This document shows positions 43,061 through 51,148 of a stretch of DNA of 64,000 bases, one piece after another. Origin of the DNA: JBFWNG01 sp050251195 (GTDB taxonomy: Bacteria; Bdellovibrionota_B; Oligoflexia; Oligoflexales; Oligoflexaceae); the NCBI GenBank assembly GCA_050251195.1, contig JBFWNG010000004.1, positions 62,001 through 126,000 on the forward strand, read 5' to 3'. Both the position numbers and the translations under genes were made by a program. Under the pieces are notes generated by a model that saw only the letters and a program-made list of their open reading frames with translations, had not been told where the DNA came from and did not search any database. How positions within the stretch are numbered: the first letter of the stretch is position 1; every line of letters begins with the position of its first letter.

Positions 43061-43604
43061 TCCGTTGAAGGCGTTGACCAAGCGGAGTGATGCCGTTGTT
43101 ATCCGAACGGCCGTTCTTTCGGATGCTTCGCAAGTTTTGGCAATTGCGCGTGAAGCGATGGCTGAAGGGATTTATACGGTCGTTCAGGTCCACGAAGCTT
43201 GGACCGTCGAACAATTGCAGACACACATTCAAGAGCACCTCGACGGGCCAGCGCATCTTTTTTTGGTCGCCGACGTTGAGGGGACGGTGGTCGGTTCGAT
43301 CGACTTTTCTCCGGGACACCGTCAGCGGGTTGCGCATACCGGCGAGTTTGGAATGACCATTGCGAAGGAGTGGAGGGAGCAGGGGATCGGTTCCTTGCTC
43401 TTAAGAGCGCTTCTTGGTTGGGCAGAGAAAGCGCCCGAGATTGACAAGGTGAATCTCACCGTTCACTCCACAAACGAAAGGGCAATGGGGCTCTACAAGA
43501 AACTAGGCTTTAAAGTGGAGGGGCGGCGTACGCACGATCTGAAGTACGGGCCCGACTCCTATGTTGATACGGTGCTTATGGGTAGGTTGGTAAAAGAGAT
43601 CTAA
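43047..43604 (+). CDS. GNAT acetyltransferase
   Basis: A 185-residue GNAT protein starting at GTG 43047, inside the end of the small membrane protein gene. The acetyl-CoA binding motif is EWREQGIGSLLLRALLGWA (near 110-128), followed by NLTVHSTNERAMGLYKKLGF. This layout is typical of acetyltransferases acting on proteins or small amines; the substrate is unknown. Third gene of the rsmI operon. Confidence 0.82.
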   Translation: MAKIDPLKALTKRSDAVVIRTAVLSDASQVLAIAREAMAEGIYTVVQVHEAWTVEQLQTHIQEHLDGPAHLFLVADVEGTVVGSIDFSPGHRQRVAHTGEFGMTIAKEWREQGIGSLLLRALLGWAEKAPEIDKVNLTVHSTNERAMGLYKKLGFKVEGRRTHDLKYGPDSYVDTVLMGRLVKEI

Positions 43605-43621
43605 GGCTCATGAGCGTCTTG

Positions 43622-44158
43622 TCACTGACCCGCTTCGACCATCGTCTTTAATTTTCCAAGACCCTTTTCAAAGGTGCCGCCCACCATTTCGTCCATGTTC
43701 ATGAACACGCAGAATATTCGGCTCACGAAAGTATTGTGACCGTTCACTGACCATTTCACTCTTGTTGTGCTACCCGGGGCTGGAGTTAGCTCCACAGACG
43801 AATCTTGAACCATTTCAAATGGCTTAACATACGCGAGCTTCGTTCTCACAAGTTGATTAGGAACACTTTCTGTAACAGTCGCCGTGCCCGTTCCCAATTG
43901 ATCGCCGCCTTCCCAAGACGTTGCCGCGCCGACGCCTCCTTCGGGGCCCGAAAAAGTTATTTTGGCATTGGGATCGATCTCTGTCCAAGGATTCCAGGAA
44001 TTCATCTTCTGAGATTCGTTGACGTAAGGAAAAACAGCCTCCGCTGGTGCATTTATCGTTACTTCTCTGCTCACCGTGTAATCCGACGGCTGGGTGGCGA
44101 CATAAATCAGAAACAGCGCGACGACGACAACGGCAGCAAGAGCAATTTTCTTAACCAT
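43622..44158 (-). CDS. Membrane-anchored SRPBCC-fold protein
   Basis: A 178-residue protein from the ATG at 44158, with GAGGAG upstream. A single N-terminal hydrophobic anchor (ALAAVVVVALFLIYVA) is followed by a START/Bet v 1-like SRPBCC domain: VSREVTINAPAEAVFPYVNE, then WNPWTEIDPNAKITFSGPEGG. Such domains bind small hydrophobic ligands in a cavity. The family is often called polyketide cyclase-like, without a proven reaction. It is the gene downstream of hdeD, behind a terminator. Confidence 0.78.
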   Translation of the reverse strand: MVKKIALAAVVVVALFLIYVATQPSDYTVSREVTINAPAEAVFPYVNESQKMNSWNPWTEIDPNAKITFSGPEGGVGAATSWEGGDQLGTGTATVTESVPNQLVRTKLAYVKPFEMVQDSSVELTPAPGSTTRVKWSVNGHNTFVSRIFCVFMNMDEMVGGTFEKGLGKLKTMVEAGQ

Positions 44159-44268
44159 GGTACTCCTCAAGCAATAGATATTTCCAAGAATAAATTATAC
44201 CGCCACTTCACGTCTGTGACAATTGCCTTCCGGAGGAGAATGGGATTGCTCAGAATTTTGTAGCAAAG

Positions 44269-44303
44269 AAAAAAGGCGGCAATAGGAATCGGCCTTTTGC
44301 CGC
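44269..44303 (-). terminator. Terminator after the HdeD-like gene
   Basis: A stem GCGGCAA / TTGCCGC (44276-44282 with 44297-44303) with extra AGG/CCT pairs, followed on the minus strand by TTTTTTC. It lies 22 bases after the hdeD-like stop. Confidence 0.8.
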
Positions 44304-44325
44304 GTGCAATATGCTTCGAGAAAAC

Positions 44326-44913
44326 CTATCTGTAAGCGAACTCTTGTCCGCCTGGCGTCAGTGGTCTTTCGTGTTTGAAGAACGAACGCATTCGGAATCC
44401 GAGACTGATGAGAAGTACGCCGAAGAGCAACATGTAGGCGCCTAACATCCACATTATCCCGAGCATTCCGGCGCCCGGTCGAAGAACCAGCAAGAAGCTG
44501 AACAAGATCGACAATACGCCGCTTAGAGCTAAGAGCCATTCGCCTTGGACTTCTTTACGAAGCTCGATGGCTGAAGCTACCTCGAGTATGCCTGTCACAA
44601 GAGCCCAGGCCGCGACGAGATAGACGAGTGCAACTAGTGTTATGGCCGGGTACATGAAGGTCATAACACCGACGGCAATACCCGCAATGCCGCCCAAGAT
44701 GGGCCACCAAACTCCCTCCCGTTCTCGTTCGACTCGACTTACGAACACTGAAGCAATTTTCACAATTCCATCAACGAAAGCGTAAACGCCGTACATGAGA
44801 ACCAATCCTGCGAGGGTGATTCCAGGCACGGTAAAGGCACATACCCCCAAAATGATTGCCGCTAGACCACGAACGACCCAGGACCACCATCGTCGCGCTG
44901 CAAGTATAGCCAT
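44326..44913 (-). CDS. HdeD-family membrane protein (DUF308)
   Basis: A 195-residue protein with about six hydrophobic helices in three pairs, and the repeated pattern WWSWVVRGLAAIILGVCAF, ILGGIAGIAVGVMTF and LLALSGVLSILFSFLLV. This is the DUF308/HdeD layout; HdeD is linked to acid resistance in enterics, but most members are uncharacterised. The ATG at 44913 has AAAGGAGG upstream; a start at 44988 would add a non-homologous tail. It lies 81 bases downstream of sthA. Confidence 0.85.
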   Translation of the reverse strand: MAILAARRWWSWVVRGLAAIILGVCAFTVPGITLAGLVLMYGVYAFVDGIVKIASVFVSRVEREREGVWWPILGGIAGIAVGVMTFMYPAITLVALVYLVAAWALVTGILEVASAIELRKEVQGEWLLALSGVLSILFSFLLVLRPGAGMLGIMWMLGAYMLLFGVLLISLGFRMRSFFKHERPLTPGGQEFAYR

Positions 44914-44971
44914 AATGAATCCTCCTTTGTTGTAGCGCGAATTGATTTGCAAGAACGGAGCCAGCAAACAA

Positions 44972-44999
44972 AATGGAAGACTAGGCATGCAAGACTAGG
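44972..44999. repeat. Two tandem 14-base repeats at the sthA end
   Basis: ATGGAAGACTAGGC and ATGCAAGACTAGGC stand side by side, reaching over the sthA stop. Probably a small duplication. Confidence 0.6.
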
Positions 45000-46431
45000 C
45001 GACGTTTTTTGGTTTTTTTTCGGAGGCGAGAAGACCGTTGGGGTGAAGCTTGTTGAGTGCGTTGAATGCGGCAACGCGATACGCTTCCGCTAGAGTGGGG
45101 TAGTTGAAGAGCATCGAATTGACCATCATGCGCAATTCGAATTCTGCAAGCATGAAGCAAAGACCAATGTGGATGAGATTGGCGGCGTCGGCGCCGACAA
45201 TGTGTATGCCGAGAATCTTTTCAGTTTTTGTGCACACAAGAATCTTGAGCAAGCCATGGTTTTCGCCGCGGATATGCCCGCGAGCAACCTCGTCGAAGCC
45301 TGCGCGCCCGACAACGTAGTCGATATTTTCCTGCTTGAGCATTTCTTCCGTCATCCCGACCGAAGATACTTCGGGAATTGTATAAATGCCGATAGGGTAG
45401 ATTTTTGGAAATCGGTACTGATCGGCTTGGAATGCATGCAAAACGGCGATGCGTCCTTGCTCTGTGGATGTCGAAGCAAGCGCTGGCGGGCCAATAGCAT
45501 CGCCGGCCGCATATATGTTGGACGCTTCTGTTTGAAAATGCTCGTTTACCTTGATCGTGCCGCGCTCGTCGGTATGAATGCCGACGCGTTCTAACCCCAA
45601 ATTTTCTGTTGTGGACTGTCTACCGGCTGCAAAGAAAAATATATCGGACTCCACGATGTTCCGATCGTAGGTAACAATAACTCTGGGTCCGCGCGTTTCC
45701 ATGGACTTGAGTTTGTAGCCGAGAAGGATTTCTATGCCCATGTCCTCCATGGAATCTTTGAGGACCTTGGCGATCTCTTGGTCGGCCGTCTGCATGATTG
45801 TCGTGCGGGTGTCTATGAGCGTCGTTTTGATTCCGAGAGCCCCAAAGATACAAGCGTATTCGCAACCGATGACCCCTGCGCCATAGATCTGAATCGACGA
45901 AGGAAGGCTCTCCAGTCGGAGAACTCCGTCGGAATCAACGATGCGCCAATCGTCAAAAGGTATATTTGCGGGACGACGCGGCTTTGAGCCTGTTGCAATG
46001 AGTATGTAATCGGCGCTGACGAGGAATGCCTCTCCGCTTTTGGGAGTCACCCGCACATTGTGCTGGTCCTCGAGCCGTCCAAAACCCTGAATGATTTTTA
46101 TTTTGTTATTTTCGAGATGCTTTCGGACAAGTGTTTCTTCGACTTGGGAAACGTTCAAAGCTCGTTTTGCCAAACTTTCCGAAGAGAGGTAGCCGATCAC
46201 GCGATCAACCCACTTTGGTCCAACATGTGGTTTGATGCTTTGAATCGTGGCGACAACTTCGCGGATTGTCTTCGACGGAAGCGTTCCTGTATGCAGCCAC
46301 GCGCCGCCAATTGACTTCTCCGTTTTTTCGATTATGCCCACTGTCTTGTTGAGCTTTGCAGCTTGCACTGCCGCATGAATGCCTGCGGGACCGCTGCCAA
46401 TCACTAGAATGTCGAAATCATGCTTTGCCAT
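44995..46431 (-). CDS. sthA: Soluble pyridine nucleotide transhydrogenase-like flavoprotein
   Basis: A 478-residue FAD protein of the pyridine nucleotide-disulfide oxidoreductase family: FAD site IGSGPAGIHAAVQAAK at the N-terminus, NAD(P) site YGAGVIGCEYACIFGALGIK (about 175) and FAD site IYAAGDAIGPPALAS (about 305). The active-site segment reads GGAWLHTGTLPSKT: both redox Cys of lipoamide dehydrogenase are replaced (Trp45, Thr50), as expected for a transhydrogenase that balances NADH and NADPH. The ATG at 46431 has GAGAAA upstream. A good sigma-28-like site lies 27 bases before the start. Confidence 0.9.
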   Translation of the reverse strand: MAKHDFDILVIGSGPAGIHAAVQAAKLNKTVGIIEKTEKSIGGAWLHTGTLPSKTIREVVATIQSIKPHVGPKWVDRVIGYLSSESLAKRALNVSQVEETLVRKHLENNKIKIIQGFGRLEDQHNVRVTPKSGEAFLVSADYILIATGSKPRRPANIPFDDWRIVDSDGVLRLESLPSSIQIYGAGVIGCEYACIFGALGIKTTLIDTRTTIMQTADQEIAKVLKDSMEDMGIEILLGYKLKSMETRGPRVIVTYDRNIVESDIFFFAAGRQSTTENLGLERVGIHTDERGTIKVNEHFQTEASNIYAAGDAIGPPALASTSTEQGRIAVLHAFQADQYRFPKIYPIGIYTIPEVSSVGMTEEMLKQENIDYVVGRAGFDEVARGHIRGENHGLLKILVCTKTEKILGIHIVGADAANLIHIGLCFMLAEFELRMMVNSMLFNYPTLAEAYRVAAFNALNKLHPNGLLASEKKPKNVA

Positions 46432-46457
46432 AGGGACTTTTCTCAAATATGATAATC

Positions 46458-46484
46458 TTATCGACAAGTTGGTAATTAACTTAA
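46458..46484 (-). promoter_or_regulatory. Sigma-28-like promoter of sthA
   Basis: On the minus strand: TTAA (46484-46481), 15 bases and GTCGATAA (46465-46458), seven of eight -10 bases. The distance to the start equals that of the other sites. Confidence 0.5.
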
Positions 46485-46502
46485 GCGCGATCGGCGGATT
46501 GG

Positions 46503-47042
46503 ATGAACGGATATGTAGCAGTAATGAATCTGTTGCCCATTGTTGCCTTTGTTATTGCGGATTCTTTTTTTCAGCAAAAAAAGGCGATAATCGCAGCTAT
46601 TGTCATAAGTTTTATTTCGTTTGTCGCCTATTGGGCCTACGAGGGGCAGATGGACCCGACCATGCTGGCGGAGTTCATTTTCCTGGCGATCCTCGGCGCG
46701 ATATCTCTCAAATGGAACAACCCGACGTTTTTCAAATACCAGCCCGCGGTTGTGGGGTTTGGACTTACAGTGTTCCTGGCCTGGTTTGAGTTGAGAGGGG
46801 AGTCCTACCTCGTGAAAATGGTCCCCCGAATGGTCGCGCTTAACCCGAGCCTGGGGCAGGTTCTTAATACTCCGGAAATGCAAGCTCGACTGGAGGTGTT
46901 GTCTTCGCGCCTTACCTTGCTCTTAATGGCGCACGCGTGCCTTATGGCATACACCGCTCGGAAGAAGAATTCGATTTGGCTCATGTCTCGTCTTGCCATC
47001 TATCCAGCCATCATTGTCTTGATGGTGACCTTGCCGTCATAA
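46503..47042 (+). CDS. Septation protein A family membrane protein, YciB-like
   Basis: A 179-residue protein with five or six membrane helices. The segments LLPIVAFVIADSFFQQKKAI and SLKWNNPTFFKYQPAVVGFG match the pattern of the YciB/intracellular septation protein A family, inner-membrane proteins that affect cell-envelope synthesis and division. The similarity is moderate. It is divergent from sthA with only 71 bases between them, and followed by the ParA gene. Confidence 0.6.
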   Translation: MNGYVAVMNLLPIVAFVIADSFFQQKKAIIAAIVISFISFVAYWAYEGQMDPTMLAEFIFLAILGAISLKWNNPTFFKYQPAVVGFGLTVFLAWFELRGESYLVKMVPRMVALNPSLGQVLNTPEMQARLEVLSSRLTLLLMAHACLMAYTARKKNSIWLMSRLAIYPAIIVLMVTLPS

Positions 47043-47062
47043 CGGCATTTCGGAAATAAACG

Positions 47063-47111
47063 TTGTATCAACGGCGAGGGTTTTGTTAGAATTAAGACAT
47101 AACTGTCTTAA
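47063..47111 (+). promoter_or_regulatory. Promoter and inverted repeat of the ParA operon
   Basis: TTGTAT (47063-47068), 18 bases and TAGAAT (47087-47092). Just downstream lies a perfect inverted repeat TTAAGACA-TAAC-TGTCTTAA (47092-47111) that would cover the transcription start, as an operator. Confidence 0.5.
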
Positions 47112-47140
47112 AAATAAAAACTTTTGTCGGTGGTCCGATA

Positions 47141-48241
47141 ATGACAAGACCCATGGAAACCGCAAAAAATTATCGCAATCCGACAAATCTTGTAAAGTCC
47201 AAGACGGCTAGGTTTGTGCTGGATAAGCACCACTATTGGCGCGAAGGACTCCCGTTGGGACTCCGTGTGCCGGAGCCGGTCGACGTGCCCAGCATCATCG
47301 CCGTGGGAGGCGGAAAAGGCGGCGTCGGCAAGAGTATTATCAGCGCGAACTTTTCGTCTCTATTAGTTGCGCAAGGTTACAAAGTATTGGTGGTCGATCT
47401 CGATCTCGGCTGTTCCAACCTTCATACCCAGTTTGGTCTTCCTCCTGCTCAGAAGACGCTCGTGGACTATCTCGTTCGCAAAAATTGTACTTTTTTCGAA
47501 TCAATTAGCACCGGACCTACGAGCAATTTGAGCATTCTTGCGGGCGGAGGCGAGGAAGATTGGAACAAATACATCAATGCCGACACCCATTTGCTGCGCA
47601 CGCTCTGGCAGGAGATCTTGTATTGCAAGATAAACTACCGTTACGACATCGTGGTTCTTGATTTGGGCGCGGGGACTTACAAACACACCATGGACAGCTA
47701 CTCGCTCGCTCATTTGGGTTTGCTCACCGCGTTGCCCGAACCGACGTCGATTGAGAACGCATACGTTTTTTTAAAAATGTACCTATGGAAAGTTGTGGAG
47801 AATATCGCACTAAGAATGGACGCGGCCGACATTGCCCTGGAAGTTCATAAGAGGTTAGGTGCCGTTCGTCCGGGCGCACTCGAAGACGGATACCTCAAAT
47901 GCTTACAGGATCTCAAACCGCTCTATCCTGAATTTATTAGCAACGTCGCCAAAGCCTTGGCCGGACGACTGCTTGGTATCGTCATGAACCAGGCTCGCGA
48001 CCAATCCGATTGGGACATTGGGAAATCCATGGAACACATTTGCTCCCGTTATTTTGGATTTCAAACCTATTACCTGGGATGCTTGAACTATGACGAGAGC
48101 GTCATTAAATCCGTTCGCAATCGAAACCTGCTAATCTCGCAATTTCCCGTAAGTCTCATAGCAAAGAGACTGGATCAATTGGTACATCGAGTTCTTTACC
48201 TATTAGGTCATGAGAGGATGGTTCATGGAAACAAATCATGA
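47141..48241 (+). CDS. ParA/MinD-family ATPase
   Basis: A 366-residue ATPase with the deviant Walker A GGGKGGVGKSIISANFS (near 57), the switch I-like VVDLDLGCSNLHTQFG (about 88), and the Walker B-like VVLDLGAGTYKHTMDS (about 170). The overall layout, with an N-terminal extension of 48 residues, resembles FlhG/MinD proteins that position flagella, pili or division sites. No amphipathic MinD-type C-terminal helix was seen. Its stop lies inside the next gene, a J-domain/HTH protein, so the two are translationally coupled. Role inferred: positioning of a polar organelle. Confidence 0.85.
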   Translation: MTRPMETAKNYRNPTNLVKSKTARFVLDKHHYWREGLPLGLRVPEPVDVPSIIAVGGGKGGVGKSIISANFSSLLVAQGYKVLVVDLDLGCSNLHTQFGLPPAQKTLVDYLVRKNCTFFESISTGPTSNLSILAGGGEEDWNKYINADTHLLRTLWQEILYCKINYRYDIVVLDLGAGTYKHTMDSYSLAHLGLLTALPEPTSIENAYVFLKMYLWKVVENIALRMDAADIALEVHKRLGAVRPGALEDGYLKCLQDLKPLYPEFISNVAKALAGRLLGIVMNQARDQSDWDIGKSMEHICSRYFGFQTYYLGCLNYDESVIKSVRNRNLLISQFPVSLIAKRLDQLVHRVLYLLGHERMVHGNKS

Positions 48242-48950
48242 AGTAGAAAATCTGATTACCAGTTCTATCAAGACGCCTCCCGTGCGGTCTTATTATCAGA
48301 TTTTGGAAGTAAGTCGCGATTGTTCGCGTCGAGAGATTCGAGAATCTTATATCAGGCTAAAGAAGGCTTACTCTTCGCGAAACCAGGCTTTCTACTCGCT
48401 CATTTCGGATGACGAAGCAAAGAAGAATTTGGAACTCATTGACGAAGCTTTTCGCGTTCTCGACGATTCTCATCTCCGGCAAAAATACGACGCAAAGATC
48501 GATTCGCCTGCAGGGTTGAGCGCGGATTCCACGTTGCGGGCAGAGCAAAGCTTCCGAGAAATGACCAGCCGCGACGCCATGGTTTCTGATACAGTTACAA
48601 AGCCGAGACTCAAAAAAGTTGCAGACAAGGTCAGCGATGCTGCTGCAAGGAAGAGGATTAACGATCGATTTCTCGACGAAAGCGATCTGGGGGACGGCCT
48701 AGCTCTTAAGGAAGCCAGAAAGTTGCTTAACGTTAGCATGAGCGAAGTTCACGCTCAGGTGAAAATTTCGCTTGAATATCTTAAAGCAATAGAAGAAAAC
48801 GCTTACGACAACTTGCCCGCGACGACTTATGTCAGGGGATTTCTGGTTGGTTATTTGAAGTACATGGGCGTTGAGGATCCGAAGCCTTATATTAATGCCT
48901 ACATCAAAAAGGTTGAGGCTTGGTACACCGAGACGAAAAAAGGTCAATAG
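48225..48950 (+). CDS. J-like domain fused to RodZ-type HTH domain
   Basis: A 241-residue protein. Residues about 20-85 form a DnaJ-like J domain (YYQILEVSRDCSRREIRESY, then IDEAFRVLDDSHLRQKYD), but the HPD motif that stimulates DnaK is absent: the loop reads KKAYSSRNQ. Residues about 155-235 form an HTH_25 domain as in RodZ, with ALKEARKLLNVSMSEVHAQ and YVRGFLVGYLKYMGVED. Unlike RodZ, no membrane segment follows. The ATG at 48225 (GAGG upstream) overlaps the ParA gene by 17 bases; 48210 is possible. It may be the partner of the ParA ATPase. Confidence 0.78.
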   Translation: METNHEVENLITSSIKTPPVRSYYQILEVSRDCSRREIRESYIRLKKAYSSRNQAFYSLISDDEAKKNLELIDEAFRVLDDSHLRQKYDAKIDSPAGLSADSTLRAEQSFREMTSRDAMVSDTVTKPRLKKVADKVSDAAARKRINDRFLDESDLGDGLALKEARKLLNVSMSEVHAQVKISLEYLKAIEENAYDNLPATTYVRGFLVGYLKYMGVEDPKPYINAYIKKVEAWYTETKKGQ

Positions 48951-49954
48951 CGGTTTCTCCAGAAAGCGCGGGCCAACGATTGGATCAATACCTTGCCCAG
49001 GTTTTTTCTTGTACCCGTTCGCAAGTCCGCAAAGCCATAGAACAAGGTTTGGTGTCCGTCAATTCAGCCCCCGCCCAGAAGGCCGGGAAGCTTGTTGCGG
49101 CGGGAGACGTCATTGATTGGCAAGAGAGCGAATCTCGCGAAATCGCGCACGAAGATTTCAGCGCCCTTAAGGTGATATACGAAGACAAGGACCTTATCGT
49201 TATTGATAAGCCCGCTGGAGTTTTGGTGCATCACGGGGCCGGAAGTCGCGGCCAAGCCACGCTCAACGGAATGCTGGCAGCCTATTTGCGGTCGAAAAAT
49301 GAAAAGTTTGAAGGATATGCTCCTGATGCCGAACGAATAGGCATTGTGCATCGCATTGACAAGGACACGTCGGGTTTGTTGGTTTGCGCCAAAAACTACG
49401 ACGTTCATCAGAGTTTGGCGCATCAATTTCAGAGCAAAACAGTGTTAAGAGAATATGTCGCAATGCTGTACGGCGAGATGCAAGATGGGGAAGTCCTCGT
49501 CGAGAATTACATTCACCGAGATTCGCGAAATCGAACCCGCTTTGCCTGTGCGAGCGAAGAGCAGCGGCAAGGCTTAATGGACGGGTCGCATGCACCGAAG
49601 ATGCGGTTCGCCAAGTCTTCTTTTCAAAAGAAGGTGGGATACGGAAAATTTTACTCCCTTGTTCGGGTCGTCATCTTTACAGGGCGCACCCATCAAATTC
49701 GGGTACACGCCGAAAGTATAGGGCATCCGGTGGTCGGAGATCAGACCTATACACGAAATCGACGCCTTGAAAACAAAATCCCAGATCTTCTCAAAAGAGC
49801 CGAAGCCGACCTTGGTAGGCAATTATTGCACGCCCATATTTTGGGTTTCGAGCACCCCGTCACAAAAAAGAAGATCGCGTTTAAATCTGACCTTCCGCGC
49901 GATTTTGAGAATTTTACCAATCTTCTGCAGTCGGAATTTTCAAGTAAAGATTAG
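48920..49954 (+). CDS. rluD: RluD-family 23S rRNA pseudouridine synthase
   Basis: A 344-residue pseudouridine synthase. It has an N-terminal S4 RNA-binding domain (QRLDQYLAQVFSCTRSQVRK, about 20-40) and the RluA-family core with the catalytic Asp in GIVHRIDKDTSGLLV (near 145) and the RTHQIRVHAESIGHPVVGD motif (about 250). The family includes RluC and RluD, so the exact uridine is uncertain. TTG start at 48920, inside the end of the J/HTH gene. An insert near 210 (ASEEQRQGLMDGSHAP) is unusual. Confidence 0.9.
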   Translation: MVHRDEKRSIAVSPESAGQRLDQYLAQVFSCTRSQVRKAIEQGLVSVNSAPAQKAGKLVAAGDVIDWQESESREIAHEDFSALKVIYEDKDLIVIDKPAGVLVHHGAGSRGQATLNGMLAAYLRSKNEKFEGYAPDAERIGIVHRIDKDTSGLLVCAKNYDVHQSLAHQFQSKTVLREYVAMLYGEMQDGEVLVENYIHRDSRNRTRFACASEEQRQGLMDGSHAPKMRFAKSSFQKKVGYGKFYSLVRVVIFTGRTHQIRVHAESIGHPVVGDQTYTRNRRLENKIPDLLKRAEADLGRQLLHAHILGFEHPVTKKKIAFKSDLPRDFENFTNLLQSEFSSKD

Positions 49955-50030
49955 GTTGTTAAGATCGTTTTTTTTGGTAAAACCTACAACTTTCTCTCTC
50001 CTGGGAAAGGTTTGCCCTTGTTCTAGGTAC

Positions 50031-50057
50031 TAAATTAGGAGAATATAAAACCGATAA
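50031..50057 (+). promoter_or_regulatory. Sigma-28 (FliA) promoter of the Csd6-like gene
   Basis: TAAA (50031-50034), 15 bases and ACCGATAA (50050-50057): exact -35, seven of eight -10 bases. The GTG start is 27 bases downstream. Confidence 0.75.
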
Positions 50058-50083
50058 CTAAGAAAAGCGAAAAAGGACTTTGG

Positions 50084-51079
50084 GTGGTTAGGAAATTCTT
50101 AAGAGTAGTAGCCTATTGTACTTGTACGATGTTTGCTACACCTTATGCACAAGCTACAGATTTAAAGCTTGACCAGAAGGACATGGTGTTCCTCTTGGTT
50201 GACAAGACGCACCTGCGCGCCGACTTGCGAAGCTGGCCCGAAGACCGAAGAAAATCCGAACTACTTATGTCATTCAAGATCGCCATTGGCAAAGAAGAGG
50301 GCGATAAGCAGTCCGAAGGGGACAATCGCACCCCTGAAGGCATTTACTTTACACAACGTGTTATCGACGGCACGTCTCTTCCCGCGAAGTATGGACCGAA
50401 GGCTATTCCGATAGATTTTCCCAACCCGTATGATCAAGTATTAGGCAAAACCGGATATGGAATTTGGTTGCACGGAGTTGAGGCTGATCAGCGCGTCGAA
50501 GCTGCCAAGGTTACAGAAGGATGTGTTGCATTTTACAATGCTGATATCAAAACTTTGACGAGCTGGCTCGAACCGTTTCAAGCCGTCGTCCTCATTGCCA
50601 GAGACTTTAAGGTCGTGAATCAGGAAGCTGACCTCGATACGGTCGAGGCGCAGACGCGTTCTTGGTATGAGTCTTGGAAGGCAAGGGATCTGGACGCCTA
50701 TGTCGATCATTATCATAAAGACTTCGTTCTCGACGGCAGAAGCAAGGAACGCTACAGGGATTATAAAGAAAAGGTTTTTGGCAGCTATAAGACCATGGAC
50801 GTGAACATCGCCGACCTGAGAGTTTTCACGCATGAGAAGTATGCGGTTTCCATCATGAATCAGGATTTCAACGGCGACAAGCGGTATGTATCCAATGGTC
50901 GCAAAGTCTTATATTGGCAAAGAGACGATCAAGGCTCTTGGAAAATCATTCGGGAGCTTTTCGACAGCAGCCGACTTGAATTCCCGTCGTTTTCTCGTGC
51001 ACAGCTCGCGCAACTTTTCGAGCAGTCTCCAAGCTTTAAAGCGCTCAGCAAAGAAGTTACCCAAACGAACAATCTCTAG
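50084..51079 (+). CDS. L,D-transpeptidase/carboxypeptidase with NTF2-like domain, Csd6-type
   Basis: A 331-residue exported protein (signal peptide ending near TPYAQA; GTG start with AGGA upstream). Residues about 30-170 form a YkuD catalytic domain with His130 (WLHGV) and Cys147 in KVTEGCVAF. Residues about 185-310 (TRSWYESWKARDLDAYVDHY) form an NTF2-like domain. This order is that of Helicobacter Csd6, an L,D-carboxypeptidase that trims peptidoglycan peptides and influences cell shape and motility. The upstream sigma-28 promoter fits a role in letting the flagellum pass or rotate in the wall. Confidence 0.85.
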   Translation: MVRKFLRVVAYCTCTMFATPYAQATDLKLDQKDMVFLLVDKTHLRADLRSWPEDRRKSELLMSFKIAIGKEEGDKQSEGDNRTPEGIYFTQRVIDGTSLPAKYGPKAIPIDFPNPYDQVLGKTGYGIWLHGVEADQRVEAAKVTEGCVAFYNADIKTLTSWLEPFQAVVLIARDFKVVNQEADLDTVEAQTRSWYESWKARDLDAYVDHYHKDFVLDGRSKERYRDYKEKVFGSYKTMDVNIADLRVFTHEKYAVSIMNQDFNGDKRYVSNGRKVLYWQRDDQGSWKIIRELFDSSRLEFPSFSRAQLAQLFEQSPSFKALSKEVTQTNNL

Positions 51080-51099
51080 GAAATCCCCACACCTTCCGC

Positions 51100-51105
51100 T
51101 ATAAT
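51100..51105 (+). promoter_or_regulatory. -10 element of the DsbA-like gene
   Basis: Perfect TATAAT, 21 bases after the Csd6-like stop. It lies between two arms of an inverted repeat, CACACCTTCCG (51088-51098) and CGGAAAGGTGTG (51132-51143); the second arm includes the ribosome site. No good -35 is seen. Confidence 0.45.
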
Positions 51106-51148
51106 GACCGTCTGTAATTGCGAGACGTCTACGGAAAGGTGTGTGAAA

